From assembly GCA_034336665.1 (NCBI GenBank), contig CM067569.1, forward strand, positions 8,470,820 to 8,534,819: a stretch of 64,000 nucleotides of DNA. Reading direction: 5' to 3'. Both the position numbers and the translations under genes were made by a program. Shown piece by piece: positions 1 to 11,100 of this stretch. Under the pieces are notes generated by a model. It was not told the origin of the DNA, did not search any database, and worked only from the letters and a program-made list of their open reading frames with translations. Position 1 is the first letter of the stretch, and every line of letters begins with the position of its first letter. This DNA comes from Luscinia megarhynchos (Eukaryota; Chordata; Aves; Passeriformes; Turdidae).

Positions 1-1274
1 AATATTTCTGGCACTCTCCAGGAGGAAATGCCATGTGTCCCACCTCCAACGTGGGGCTCCAGCCTTTCCTGTTTGGCTCATGATCAAGGGCAAGCAACAA
101 AAGGGAACAGAAGAAGAAGGAAAACAGCTCTTAGCCTTTGAAGAATGTGAGTGAGGTTTGTCTGAAAGGAAAGGCACTGACTCTACACCAGGACGCATCC
201 CCAGCGTGACAATTTCCGTTTGCTTTCCCTCTTGCTCTAAATCCCAGCTAAGGACAGGATTACCCACCTGCAGGGAGGATACACATGCTAACAGTGGGTG
301 TAAAAGAGATTTGAAGCTGCTATTCTTCATCCCTCACATAATTTTAGGGAATAAAATGTATTTCCAAACAATTTAACACACATAGTAAGGACAGCATACA
401 TACACACACAATTATTATGTGCACCTATGCATTGCTACAGATACAATTGACTGTAAATATATGCCCTGTTTAGTCACACATTACTTTATAGAGGAAAGAC
501 ATTCTCAGATAATGCTGGCTGAGACTAAGAACAAATGAATGAGAAAAAATGAATAAGAAACAGGACAAAATAAAAAGCCCAGAATTCACGTTTGTGAATA
601 TTATCTGGAATATATAAATGAGCTTTTGCTTCAGGCATGTTTGCATCCCTCTTGTGTTTGAGCCAGGGAGAACAGACACTCCAGTTCTCCCCTTCCCCAC
701 TGACTTTAATGAGAGCAATGTCCCCTGAACCACTCAGCAGAGTGCCTTCCCAGGTGCATTTGAGTGAGCCACACACATACAGAACTAAATCCTTTGCAGC
801 TGGAAGGACACACATCCTCACACAATTGCCCCTCCTGAATGAGTGCAGAGATGATGGTAAATGAGAAGGCTGTAAAAGCTCTGTCCTTGGTGTATATGTT
901 TCTTGAGTGCAGGTACAGCATTTGTCAGATCCTTTGCCAGACCCCAACAGAGACTATATAAACAAAGGTCTAATTGCTCCATTTACAATTAGTGATAGTG
1001 CTCATCCATAAACAAAGGCCAAAACAAACCCTGCTAGTGTACTCCTTTCTTTTGGAGGAGCAGATGAAACAAAGAACAAGGAAGCAGCACTAGGAGCAGG
1101 ATGATGCAAGAAACACTTTCATCTCATTCTCCAGCTCTCTGTGCTGCCCTGTTGTGCTGTTTGCCTTATGGGCTTGGAAAGGGTTTGGTTTGATTTAGTG
1201 AGCTTGCCCCTGCACTCAGGGCAGCCCTTGGCACCCCAGGGAATGCTGGAGTGTTTCAGCTCAGGCTGAGTGAG
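1..1274. other. Unique non-coding DNA, no gene seen
   Basis: AT-rich unique sequence. Open frames on both strands (for example 525-947 on the - strand, 140 codons) overlap each other, have no recognisable domain and look like chance. A very short ACACACAC run lies near 404-409. I see no promoter, RNA gene or transposon here. Confidence 0.6.
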
Positions 1275-1405
1275 GTGCACCAGGCTGTTCTGTGCCTCAG
1301 TTTCCCCAGCTGTAGGGTGGAGATGAGAGTCTCACAATGCTCATACTCCAAGGAAATATGAAAGATGAGAGATGCAGCATTGTGCTACACTACTTTCTTT
1401 CAGTT
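1275..1405 (+). repeat. Probable MIR-type tRNA-derived SINE remnant
   Basis: The stretch at about 1292-1312 reads TGCCTCAGTTTCCCCAGCTG, which matches the most conserved part of the MIR core/L2-linked region (the family consensus is close to CCTCAGTTTCCTCATCTGTA). It is followed by a GGTGGAGATGAGAG block like the family's ATGGGGATAAT, and about 40 bases later by ATGAGAGATGCAGCATTGTG, which resembles the 3' part of MIR (AATGAGATAATGCATGTAAA). The order and spacing agree with a MIR on the + strand, heavily diverged. The tRNA-like head is not recognisable. MIR-like copies are old and rare in birds, so a chance match to the short core cannot be excluded. Confidence 0.5.
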
Positions 1406-2010
1406 ATCCACATACTGCTCTGTCCAAACACGGGTAGATCTGACCACAGAAAGGCAGCTACCCTAAACTCCCTTTTGCAGTAAAGTTGTGCCCTCAACAA
1501 TGTGCAGGTTTACATTATCATCCTTCAGAGCAGGCTGGTGGCTGGTGACTGAGTCCCAGATTTTGATTCCTGCTTTTGGATGAAAGCCTCTGCCTGCTGC
1601 CACAGTATAAATATTACTGGGAACAAAGGCTCCTGGTGCACCCAGCATAGAGAGTCCAGGAGTTAAACACAATCTTTACTGTAAGGCTCCTGTATCTCCT
1701 TTTGTGCTGCAGCTCTCCCTCCTCACGTGCCTGTCACAAGCTGCAGCAGCAGAGCCACAGGGGGACAAGACCTCTGGCAGAGCTGACTTCTCAGCAAGGA
1801 GAACGTTCTCCTCTGTCCTGAGGTCCCCTGGACCACTCACCAGACCACACTGGTTTTGAAGCATTTTCACCCCTGCTAGCCAGCAGAGGGCCAAATTTTA
1901 TCTTTTTGACTCATGGCGAGAAGCTTGCCATGGTGCTGTGCAGCGGAGGAGGACAGTGAGCTCAGTCCTTCCCTCCTGTGTGCTGGAACTCTTCATCCCT
2001 CCGGGAGAGG
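1406..2010. other. Unique non-coding DNA ahead of the minisatellite
   Basis: No gene seen. Base content rises towards the minisatellite. A CTCF-like motif at 1880-1891 is listed separately. The - strand frames running through 1898-3301 owe their length to the repeat array that follows and have no independent support here. Confidence 0.55.
1880..1891 (+). promoter_or_regulatory. Possible CTCF-binding core motif
   Basis: CCAGCAGAGGGC matches the 12-base core CCASYAGRKGGC at every position, although the two following bases do not fit the longer consensus. CTCF cores of this kind arise by chance in tens of kilobases, so binding is only a possibility. Its position just outside the minisatellite is the only contextual interest. 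Confidence 0.25.
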
Positions 2011-2858
2011 ATGCAAGATGCAGGATGCAGGAAGTGGGAAGTGGGATGCGGGATGTGGGATGAGGGATGAGGGATGTGGGATGCGGGATGCGGGATGCGG
2101 GATGTGGGATGTGGGATGAGGGATGAGGGATGAGGGATGTGGGATGCGGGATGTGGGATGCTGGATGTAGGAAGCGGGATGCAGAATGCAGGATGTGGGA
2201 TGGGATGCGGATGCAGGGATGCGGATGGGATGCATGGATGGGGATGGGGATGGGGATGTGGGATGCAGGATGGGACGCGGACGTGGATGCAGGATGAGGA
2301 TGTGATGGATGTGAGGATGTGATGGATACAGGAGAGTGGGATGACGGGGATGGATGGATGGACAGGGATGGATGGATGGACGGATGAGGGATGGAGGATG
2401 TAGGGATGCGGATGATGGGATGGGGATGCAAGATGGGGATAAGGGATGTGGGATGTGGGTGATGCGGATGTGGGGGATGCAGGAGGGGATGAGGGATGAG
2501 GGAGGAAGGATGCAGGATGCTGGATGTGGGATGCAGGAAGTGGGATACAGAATGCAGGATGCAGGATGTAGATGCGGGATGCAGGATGCAGGATGCTGGG
2601 ATAGGGATGAGGGATGAGGGATGAGGGATGCGGATGTGGGATGAGATGTGGGATACAGAGGCGGGATGCAGGATGAGGATGTGGGATGGGGACGATGAGG
2701 GATGAGGGATATGGGATGCAGGATGCAGGATGGAGATGTGGAGATGCAGGATATGGGATGTGAGGGATGCAGGATGCAGGATGCGGGATGGGATGTGGGG
2801 ATGCGATGGGATGTGGGATGCAGGATGTGGGACGCATGATGACAGGATGCAGGATGCA

Positions 2859-2892
<34 letters not shown>

Positions 2893-2893
2893 T
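2011..2893 (+). repeat. 7-bp G-rich minisatellite array
   Basis: About 880 bases built from a degenerate 7-base unit, GGGATG plus one variable base (GGGATGC, GGGATGT, GGGATGA), with related forms GGATGCA and GGATGCR where one G is lost. Pure runs occur at about 2037-2160 and 2868-2893. Because the unit is GGG plus four bases, four consecutive units satisfy the G3-N4 G-quadruplex pattern on the + strand. On the - strand the unit has no stop codon in any frame, and because 7 is not a multiple of 3 all three frames read the same 7-residue Ser/His/Pro/Ile/Ala-rich repeat. This explains the three overlapping frames of about 390-467 codons there. The conserved frame pattern of a real gene is absent. 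Confidence 0.95.
2347..2383 (+). repeat. GGAT tetranucleotide patch within the minisatellite
   Basis: Inside the 7-bp array the register changes to two short runs of GGAT, each three to four units, separated by GGACAGG. This is probably a local slippage product derived from the GGGATG unit. It marks the most degenerate middle part of the array, whereas the edges keep the 7-base register. Confidence 0.85.
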
Positions 2894-3301
2894 CGCCATG
2901 GATACAGAAGAAGGCTGTAGGAGGGGTGCACAGGGTGGGGGTCCAGGAGGCAGTGCCGGCAGGGGCAGGGAAGGCAGGGCCTCCTGCCTGCAGTGCCGTA
3001 TTGCTCGTGGCCAGCAGAGGAGGATCTTGTCCTTCCGACGAGGTGCAGCGCTGAGCCCAGCGAGGAGCAGGGCTTGAACAAAAGGAAGGGGGGCGGGCGG
3101 AGAAGAAATGACACTGTGGGGCTGGCTTCGCCAAACGCTCTCCCTGCTGCAGCTCGACACCGATACTTTGTGTGCTCTCTCAAGAGGGAATAAAATCACT
3201 GGGTTCTGTTCATTCTGCAGTGATGAGGGACAGAACTGGAAGAATTTGCAGAGAGCAATTTTAAATTTTACTACTTCAGGCTCATAAAAAAGTAACCCCA
3301 C
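2894..3301. other. GC-rich unique flank of the minisatellite
   Basis: Moderately GC-rich sequence with G-rich patches (for example GGGGGGCGGGCGG at about 3089-3101) and scattered CpG, falling back to AT-rich DNA by about 3190. An AATAAA lies at about 3189-3194, but there is no sign of an exon leading to it. No coding frame is supported once the repeat is excluded. Confidence 0.5.
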
Positions 3302-3321
3302 AAAAAAAAAAAAAAAAAAAA
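3302..3321 (+). repeat. Poly-A tract, 20 A
   Basis: Uninterrupted run of 20 A. I do not recognise a retroposed gene or SINE in the bases before it, so it is annotated as a simple homopolymer only. Confidence 0.95.
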
Positions 3322-5219
3322 GGTAATAAAAAAGCTAGGAGAGACATTTACACGGGTACAAGTGCACTGCTGACTATGGAGCCAGCTACATTTATAGAGC
3401 TCCCAGAAAAAAATTGGGAAATTCAAGATGTCCTAATTTCACCTGACCTCTCCTGTCTTTTGTCACTGCAATGATTAGCACTTCACTAAAACTTCATTCC
3501 TCCAAAGAATCTTCAAATTCTGCTAAACATATTTTGCACTGATATTAAACAATGTCGATACACGATACACTCAATTTTTCCATTTCAGCTCTTTTAGAAA
3601 GAGACTAATAAAATGTAACAGATTTCAAACAAGAATGAGAGAACCATGAGCTTTCTTTTTCTCAGGATGGAATCCTATGGCTCTTTCTCAGATAAAAATG
3701 TCCAGTTAAACTCTAGCAATTCTTTCTGAATAAACTCAGGAAAATTTGACCCCAAATTCAAGGGAAATTATTTACAGCTGCCAAGGGCATTCTGCAATTG
3801 AACTGCTTATTGTGTCTTGGGTACATTGCTACCTCTTATTACAATAAAAATCAATCACTGAAACACAAAAGCAGGTGGAGAAAAAGAGCAAAAAGTTGAC
3901 AGCCTAGGGTTATGCTGTGAATTTACATGTGTGCAAAACCAACTTTCAGAGAAAAGAGTGTAATCACTCGAAGCTGGCATAACAGAGTAGCAAGAGCTGA
4001 AAATTAGCTCTATACATTCACACACACTGCAATAAAGCACTACAGGAATTCCAGTGTTAAACTGCACTGGTAGGAATTGGCTTATTCACTCAATTGTGTT
4101 AAGTCCTGCAAATTCTCCTGCAGCTTGTCACAAAGTGGCCTCTGTGGCAGAAAAACAAAGATCATGCTTTCATTTGTTCATCTGTGCAGCCACAGCTTTG
4201 CAGCCAAGAAGGAGGTGGGATGGGGTAGAACTGGAGAAGGAAGATGGATATTTGATCAACTTCCATCCACAAGTGACACAAGCCATGAAGGAGCCACGAG
4301 GGCAGACACAGCTACTGCCTTCTCGTAGTGAACCCCTTGATCCTGCTGACAGCTCTCAGTAGGAACCTTTGTCTGGGCTGCTTGCCAAAGGAGGAGGGAA
4401 TCGACAGTTCTGATGCTCTTACAATCGGCCAGATTTTTGCCTGCAACCATCTTGGGTAGTGACAGTCTTTGAACTTCAAGGGAAAGTGGCTTTTCCAGCA
4501 ATGACATTGTGTTTCTCAGCCAAGGCCATGGTTGCAGTATAATGAAAGCAGGGCACATTATCATCTGGAGCACATATGCAACACATGTTGTGTTTTTAGC
4601 CTGGGAAACCATTCTCTGAAAGGATTCCACCAAAACCTCTGAGTTCTTCACTTCTCTGTTAACAAGACTTCTCCTACCTCCCCACTCAACTGCAATGTGT
4701 GCATCAGAGTAATGGGTTCCTTATCAACCAGTCCCAGAGTACCCAGAGAAGTTCATACTTAAAATCTTTATTTTACTGATTATTTAGTGGTGGCTCCTGA
4801 TACAAAACCCACAGGGATCCAGGAAAAAGGGAAGATCCTTCAGAGGAGCTGCTGAAACCGGCCTGGTCCTCTGCTCAGGAGTTACCTGCTCAGGTTTTCC
4901 AAGAAATCAAAGTTTCCAAGTTAATCTTTGCTATGTAAGAAGTGGCCTGGTAGCACCTGGGTGTATTTAAAGCTCACTGGTGGTTGAAGTGCACTCAGGT
5001 TAAAATGGGGTCAGCCTTGGATGCCGCAGCCCAGGGAAGCTGCCAAACGTGTTTCAGGGGGCTGCAAGAGCCAGCTAGTCACACTAACAAGAGTGCCTGT
5101 GCTATCAAACACTCCTGCAGCCTGGGAATGCAGGTTATACTGCTAGACTTAAAGCTTATGCAAAGTCATTAAGTCCCTTTAGTTACAGGGATATCAGGCT
5201 GCACGCTGCAGGGCATAAG
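3322..5219. other. Unique AT-rich DNA, no gene seen
   Basis: No recognisable transposon, RNA gene or exon. The longest frame (4256-4651, - strand, 131 codons) overlaps frames on the other strand and has no domain I recognise. Confidence 0.6.
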
Positions 5220-5490
5220 CTGATTGCCTTCGGGGGTCAGCGAGGAGCGCTTCCCGGCCGAGAGCGCCGTGCGAAACTAGCTGGGGGCGCTCCCAGGGCT
5301 CTGCTGCTTCCCTGCTGCATCGGGCAAATCCAGGCGGGCACTGCAGAAGGGTTTTACACCCCACGGGCCACAGATCCGGGAGGGCTTGGCAGCATTCACA
5401 TCTCTTCGCAGCGATGGGTGTGCAACACAGGGGAGTGTGAAGCCCTTGTGCATGGCGCAGCACTGCAGTGAGCGGGGGGGAAGCGGAACT
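5220..5490. promoter_or_regulatory. Small CpG cluster (weak CpG-island candidate)
   Basis: About 18 CpG dinucleotides in roughly 260 bases, against almost none in the kilobases on either side, with clearly raised GC content. The cluster includes CTTCCCGGCCGAGAGCGCCG near 5249-5268. It could be a small CpG island marking a promoter or enhancer, or simply a local GC-rich patch. No open frame or splice site beside it supports a first exon. Confidence 0.35.
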
Positions 5491-6836
5491 GGGAGTTTAC
5501 AACAGGACTGGATCCATTGGGGGTTAGAAAAAGATGTCAGACTTGACTTTGGAACACCCTGAAATGTTGGTCTCCAAGTGCCTGAGGCAAGGAAAGACCT
5601 GCACTGCTGGCGACAGTATCCTGCTCTCTGTGAGCCAAGAGGGAGATTGGCCCTTATGATAAGGGTTTCTTCTTTTGCATTTGTTTGATCTTAATGTGAT
5701 ACTTTTATCCTTTCCTTTCCACTACTAAGTGCACTTTGTTATTGGATTGGGCAGGGCTCGTGATTTCAAAACACTTTCCATCACAACTAAGCAGACATCA
5801 ATTTTCTGAAGATCCAAAATATTCAGTGAAGAGCCACTTCTGCCGCTCTCACCCTTGCAAGTTTTTCTGCCTGCTGCCAGGGATGTTTGCAGGGATATCT
5901 GATACAAGGAAAAGGCCTGACCTGAACACCTGTAGATTTAAAAATAACCTTTTTTCCTGCGAACATCAGAGCAGTGTTAAGTGGGAGCTGCAGCCTGGTG
6001 TACAGGAAGGGCTGTCTGTCACAATTTCTATTGTCCTGTGCCAGATTTCTGTAGCCCAACTCAGCACAACATTTTAGCATATCATTTAAATCTGAGCTCA
6101 TTCCAGAAAAGTTGCTTCAGTGCAAGTCTGGATAACTAAGGATGCACAGCTCAGTTGCAGCAGTTCTTGGATTTCTCTTTTACTAATTAAGGAATGATTA
6201 ATACAATACCTTGATGGCAGGCACATTTCTACTACAGTATCTTGCTGAGCAGAAATGAAAAGCAGGGGCAAAAGCCCCAACCAAAGAAGACCTGCCACAT
6301 CTCAAGACAATCTTTGGTGCAGTTGCATCACATATGCTAAAGTAAAGGACCAAATTCAGTGCTCACCATGCAGCTTTATGCCTTTTATGGAAATAGCTTG
6401 GATTCATGCAGATGGAATCAGTTTCTTTTCAGGAACTGAATGAAAATTTTTGTCTTAGGGCTCTGCTCCAAACCTGCCAGATCCATTAATGTCTAAGTAT
6501 TTTCTTGTTCTATTGTGACTGACTCAACATGAACTACTGCTTAAACCCATGTTTGGCTTCTGTTATATTTCACCAATAATATTTGTTAATCAGCTAATTA
6601 CTTATAAAAACTTCTCAAACCAGATTCATATAGAAATTATGAAGATAGTTCTAGAAAGGGATGAAATAGGAATTTAAGGGTGTTCTCTGTGGCTTCAGCA
6701 AAGTGCAGCATATATTATTTTCTCATTCAAACTATTTCAGTGCAACTTTTTCTTCAGGACAAATCATTAAGACTAAAATATCCTCTTATAACTTGTTTGT
6801 CATGCCATGGTCACATCATGGCAACTCATTCACCTC
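5491..6836. other. Unique AT-rich DNA, no gene seen
   Basis: Open frames at 5736-6077 (+) and 5823-6101 (-) overlap on opposite strands and show no domain. No repeat family recognised. Confidence 0.6.
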
Positions 6837-6862
6837 TTTTTTTTTTTTTTTTTTTTTTTTTT
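6837..6862 (+). repeat. Poly-T tract, 26 T
   Basis: Uninterrupted run of 26 T. It could be the poly-A tail of something inserted on the - strand, but the DNA to its right (6863 onward) has no family or gene I recognise, so it stays a simple repeat. Confidence 0.95.
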
Positions 6863-7904
6863 ACTGGGATCCATGCCAAATGCTAAGCCAGAAAGCCTTG
6901 TTATATTAATTATGAAGAAAAAAGCATGTTTTATTAAAAACTAGCCTGCTGAATATTCTGTCGTGCTGCTTTTCAGTGACAGCAGAATTGCTTTTGCATT
7001 TTAGCAATGTTAATGAATTTTCAGGGGTGGGGGGAGATATGCTCTACATTTTCCATAGCAATTTTTAAAGCAAAGTCAGATTAGGACTGTCAAAGCATTG
7101 AGTCAATCTAAACTCAAGACTAGTTAGAAAAAACTTGGCAAGGCTTCATGTTGTCTAAGACTGTCCTCACACCTTCCTAACTGAGCATGAATTAACACTG
7201 CCAAATTCATGATGAGCTTATTGGTATTAGATGGTGTTCCCACAAAGTCTGTAAAATTGGCATTTAAATACCCTAGAGCTGATCCCCTCAGTAAGATGCT
7301 ACATGTACTACTGGACCAAATATGGTATGGGTCCTGGTGATACACTAATTAATAATTACTCTATTGAGTTGTGAAGATCACCAATCTCAAATTCCAGACT
7401 TCTTAAAAAATCTACTCCACATTAAGTCCCTTCACAATATATTTTTCCCAATGCATTCAATTTAGACACGTCAACATCTGAATTTTTGCAATGCATTTCA
7501 GTAAATATGAAGCTGCACACACAAAAAGTCACTAAGAAAGATGTTTAAAAGAACCTCAGATTCCTTCTTGAGAAAATCTACTTGATTGCTTGGAAGAACA
7601 AAAGAAATTTTTTTAAAACTTACTTTTAACTTTCCTTTGATTACAAGTCATTCTTCCATTCTTCTTTAAAGAGGAGATGAATAGATGTAGAAAAGTATAT
7701 CAAGCTCTGCCAGAGCAGAGCTCTGGTCACCCTTAGCTATGTTGAATATTTTGCCATTAACCTTCCTCCCACATTAGCAACACCAATAATTCAGTCAATC
7801 AAAACATATGACTGGGGGAATTTTTACCTTTTACAGAAGAGGTTTCAAAGCTGCCAAGGCAGGGCCTACCTGACCTGTTTAATCTGATATTTAGCCCCTT
7901 CAGA
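6863..7904. other. Unique AT-rich DNA, no gene seen
   Basis: AT-rich sequence up to the CR1 fragment. A GGGGTGGGGGGAG patch lies near 7024-7036. No supported gene. Confidence 0.6.
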
Positions 7905-8109
7905 ATGAAGACTGGAAACCAGGAAGGAAGTTTTTACGGTGAGGGTGGTGAGGCACTGGCACAGGTTGCCCAGGCAGAGGGAGGATGCCCCATCCATGGA
8001 AATACTGAAAGCCAGGCTGGATGGAGCTCTGAGCAATCTGCTCTAGTGGAACATGTCCCTCCATGGCAAGGGGGTTGGAACAAGATGATCTTTAAAAATT
8101 CTGTGAATT
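7905..8109 (+). mobile_element. CR1 LINE, 5'-truncated 3' end
   Basis: About 200 bases match the 3' end of avian CR1 retrotransposons in order: a TTTTTACGGTGAGGGTGGTG block at about 7931-7950, GAGGCACTGGCACAGGTTGC at 7950-7969, GATGCCCCATCC, GCCAGGCTGGATGGAGCTCT, a CTAGTGGAACATGTCCCTCC segment, GGGGGTTGGAACAAGATGAT, and the family's 3'-terminal ATTCTGTG at 8098-8105. It holds only the 3' untranslated tail and has no reverse transcriptase coding sequence, which is usual for CR1 because most copies are truncated at the 5' end. It is moderately diverged. The open frame at 7905-8117 is this element and not a gene. Confidence 0.93.
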
Positions 8110-11100
8110 TAAGTTGAGTTGCCCATGCAGCCCAGGGTTTTGGGGCATTTCCTAGTGCCCAGGGCTAGGAGAGGGATCACAGTCCCCACCACAGACCACC
8201 AGGAGTGATGTGGCCACTCAATGTACCCAGAAGAGCCACTCCTTGACACTGTAGATGTCTCCTTCAAAAAAACCCATGGGGTTTCCCTTTTATGTTGCAT
8301 TAACTTGTCACCTCAGTGGCCTGAAATGCAGACACAGCAGAGCTGGCACATGGAATAAAAAGAGAATGAAAACATACTCACGCCCAGACATGTAGTTCCT
8401 AGAACAATAACCAGTGGAAGAACCTGAAGTGTGAAAGCACTGTTAACCATCCTCGTTTTTTTCTTGAAATTAGCTTTTTCTTCTTCTTTCAGACAAGCCA
8501 CAATCTTTCGAGGCCAAGCTAATTCAGTGCAAATAATTAACCGTGCTTCAAATATTGTTTAATGTTCAACAGATTGCCCTGATCAAATAAATACATCCTG
8601 TCCAGATAATCACTGCATTGACCAGTGGCAAATGTTTCAAATCAGTAAGTAACAAGGGTGGGAACAGTATAAATAAACAATAAAACCAAGCGTTTGCCTT
8701 GTACTAGAATTATTTTTTAACTATTATTTTAAATTGGAAAAAAGGTATAAATCATACTTACTTCTCTCCCACCTGAAAAACAGTGAGATCTTGTTACATA
8801 ACATATTTTTTAAAAGTATCAAAGTGTGTTATTTGATTATTTTCTAAATTTCTGGCATGAATCAGAGTTCATGTTCTCAAGCTTTCGTCCACTAATGTGA
8901 GAACCAGGATTTATTCTTTTTTAAAATAAAAAATCCAAATTCTTGAGTAACCTCAATTCTCCTGAGGCTGAAGCATTTGTAACAACAGCAGCAACTCAGG
9001 AAATCAGAGTATTATTGCAAAAATAAACAACCCTCTGTTGTGGAAATGCTGACAAACTTTTCCTGGATATTGTTTGTGCTGTATGTTACAATAACAAATG
9101 AAGTGACCATTCTGTCTCTGAGACAGTTTAGAGCCTGAAAAGGAAGAAGGTGATAGAAATACTGTCCACATATTGAAATATGAGGAAGAAAACTGTGAAA
9201 TCCCAAGGGCTTCAAAATTTCCCACTCTGAATGTGATTTTGTGGCGAAAAAAATCAAGTTGTGAGCACTTGATTACAGTGATAGGTGCTGAAATTTGGAT
9301 GCCAGGGAACCTTGTTTCTGGTGATTCCTTACTCTGGCACATGAACATTCCTAAAGGAGATTTTATGCACCAAAAATGCACAAATTTTGGTGTCCTGACT
9401 ATGCCACGTGCATACCTTAAGCAGGTGCCTACAAACAATATGTGCTTGGGACAGTATGTTGGTGGCCAGCCTGAAATACAAGTTTATGAAATTCCAGATT
9501 CTTTAACTAGTTAGAAAGACAGCAAGATAAAAGGAGTTAGACAACACACGACTTTATGTAATGTGTCCTTGAGTAAGCTGATTTGCACTGAATTTTAATA
9601 GAGCCCTGATTCATCAAATCTCAAACAGAATTAAGGTATGGACTGGATCCTAATAACATCATGCTTTATATCCATGAAAGATAAATTAAAGGATGCAAAA
9701 CTGCTATTGACAAACATTGATTATATGTACTTTGATGGACTTTGAAGTTGTGCCAGATGCGTCTTATCAGCCTCCGAAGTTTTCTTTTAAATCTCATTGC
9801 ATAAGGCTTTTACTTTTTAATTATTTTTTCCCTCAGCCTCTTTGATCAAGAAAAAATGTAGATCATATTTGTGTGATGCTATTTCCTGTGCATTTTATTT
9901 AGATATGCCCTTGTGCACGGCTCATGATATGTAAAAAAATGTTACATGGCACCTAGTGATCTTACCCTGTTACCCTGGGTGCTATTTAATACTTCATTGA
10001 CCTTCTCAAGCTGCTGAGTGAAATCCTGCCATGTGCAGAGAGCTAGAACAGTGCTCATGGTCCTTTTATACCACATAAATCCACACAATAAGATCCAGGA
10101 CACAAGATGCTGGTCTCTCTTTGTTGCCAGGAGGATTTTGACCAGTAAAATTGTCCAGTGGATCTGATTTTATTCTGCTCCCTGACAGTGGCAAAGTGAT
10201 CCTCATGTCAGACCCAATGGAAAAGCAAACCTCCCTGCAACTTCTGGTTTTTGGAGTTGTTTAGATGAAGTTTATATAAGAAGTTTAAACAAGTGAAAAT
10301 CCTTCTTTCTCTTTCCTATATACAGAAATATTTTGTCAGCAGGAAGAAGCTTCAAGAAACTGAAAAGAGGCTTTGGAACCATTCTGATATTTCAAAGTTG
10401 TGAGCCCACAGGTACAGCTTGCTTTCCTTGTCCATCAGAATATGGCCACCCCCTCCTGGGCATGGAAATGCATAAGGTACATATACTGCTGTTCATGGCA
10501 AAAGGCTTCAAGGGTGGTGCAGGACTTAGGTACAGGTGTTCTTTTTTTGGGAATTGACTATTCCCTACATCTCCAAGCCCATCCTAGTGATCCTGGCTTG
10601 CACACCATACCTGAAGCATTTCTCTGTGACAATTTCGGTGTCTTCCAACAATAAACATGGAGAAAAAAAAAAGATAAAAGCCATCAAATCCTTTTAAACT
10701 GAGAATAAATAGATGAAAACAAAAATTTGAAGTACTGGACCAGGACTGTGGTGGGTGGGCTGGGGGTTTCTTGCATCCCTGTCGATACTGCCGTGAACAA
10801 ATAATTTCTCTAAATAATCCTTCATTCCCGTCACAAGAGTGTGGCTAGTAACTTCCACTTTCCTGTCTGTTTAGATAATAAACTCTTCTGGCTTACTATT
10901 TTTTCTTGTATTAATGAGCAGCTCCAGGCAAAGACATGCCCTGTCCTAGCTGTGATGTCTACTACAAAGGAAGGAAAAAATAACCTAAAAGACTGCAGTC
11001 TCAAATGATTTATTTGGAATTACTACTGAGTATTATGCTCTATAATGCTTGAGCAGCTTTGGTTGCCAGGATAAACAGCAGAAACCTTACTTGCTCCTTT

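Noticed and set aside
1898..3301. Three overlapping - strand frames of about 390-467 codons rich in Ser, His, Pro and Ile
   Set aside because: They are the three readings of a 7-base repeat whose - strand unit has no stop codon. All frames are open at once, and outside the repeat the frames have no domain.
9004..9514. Frames over 110 codons open on both strands
   Set aside because: Neither translation has a known domain. A faint resemblance to old amniote repeats could not be fixed to any family.
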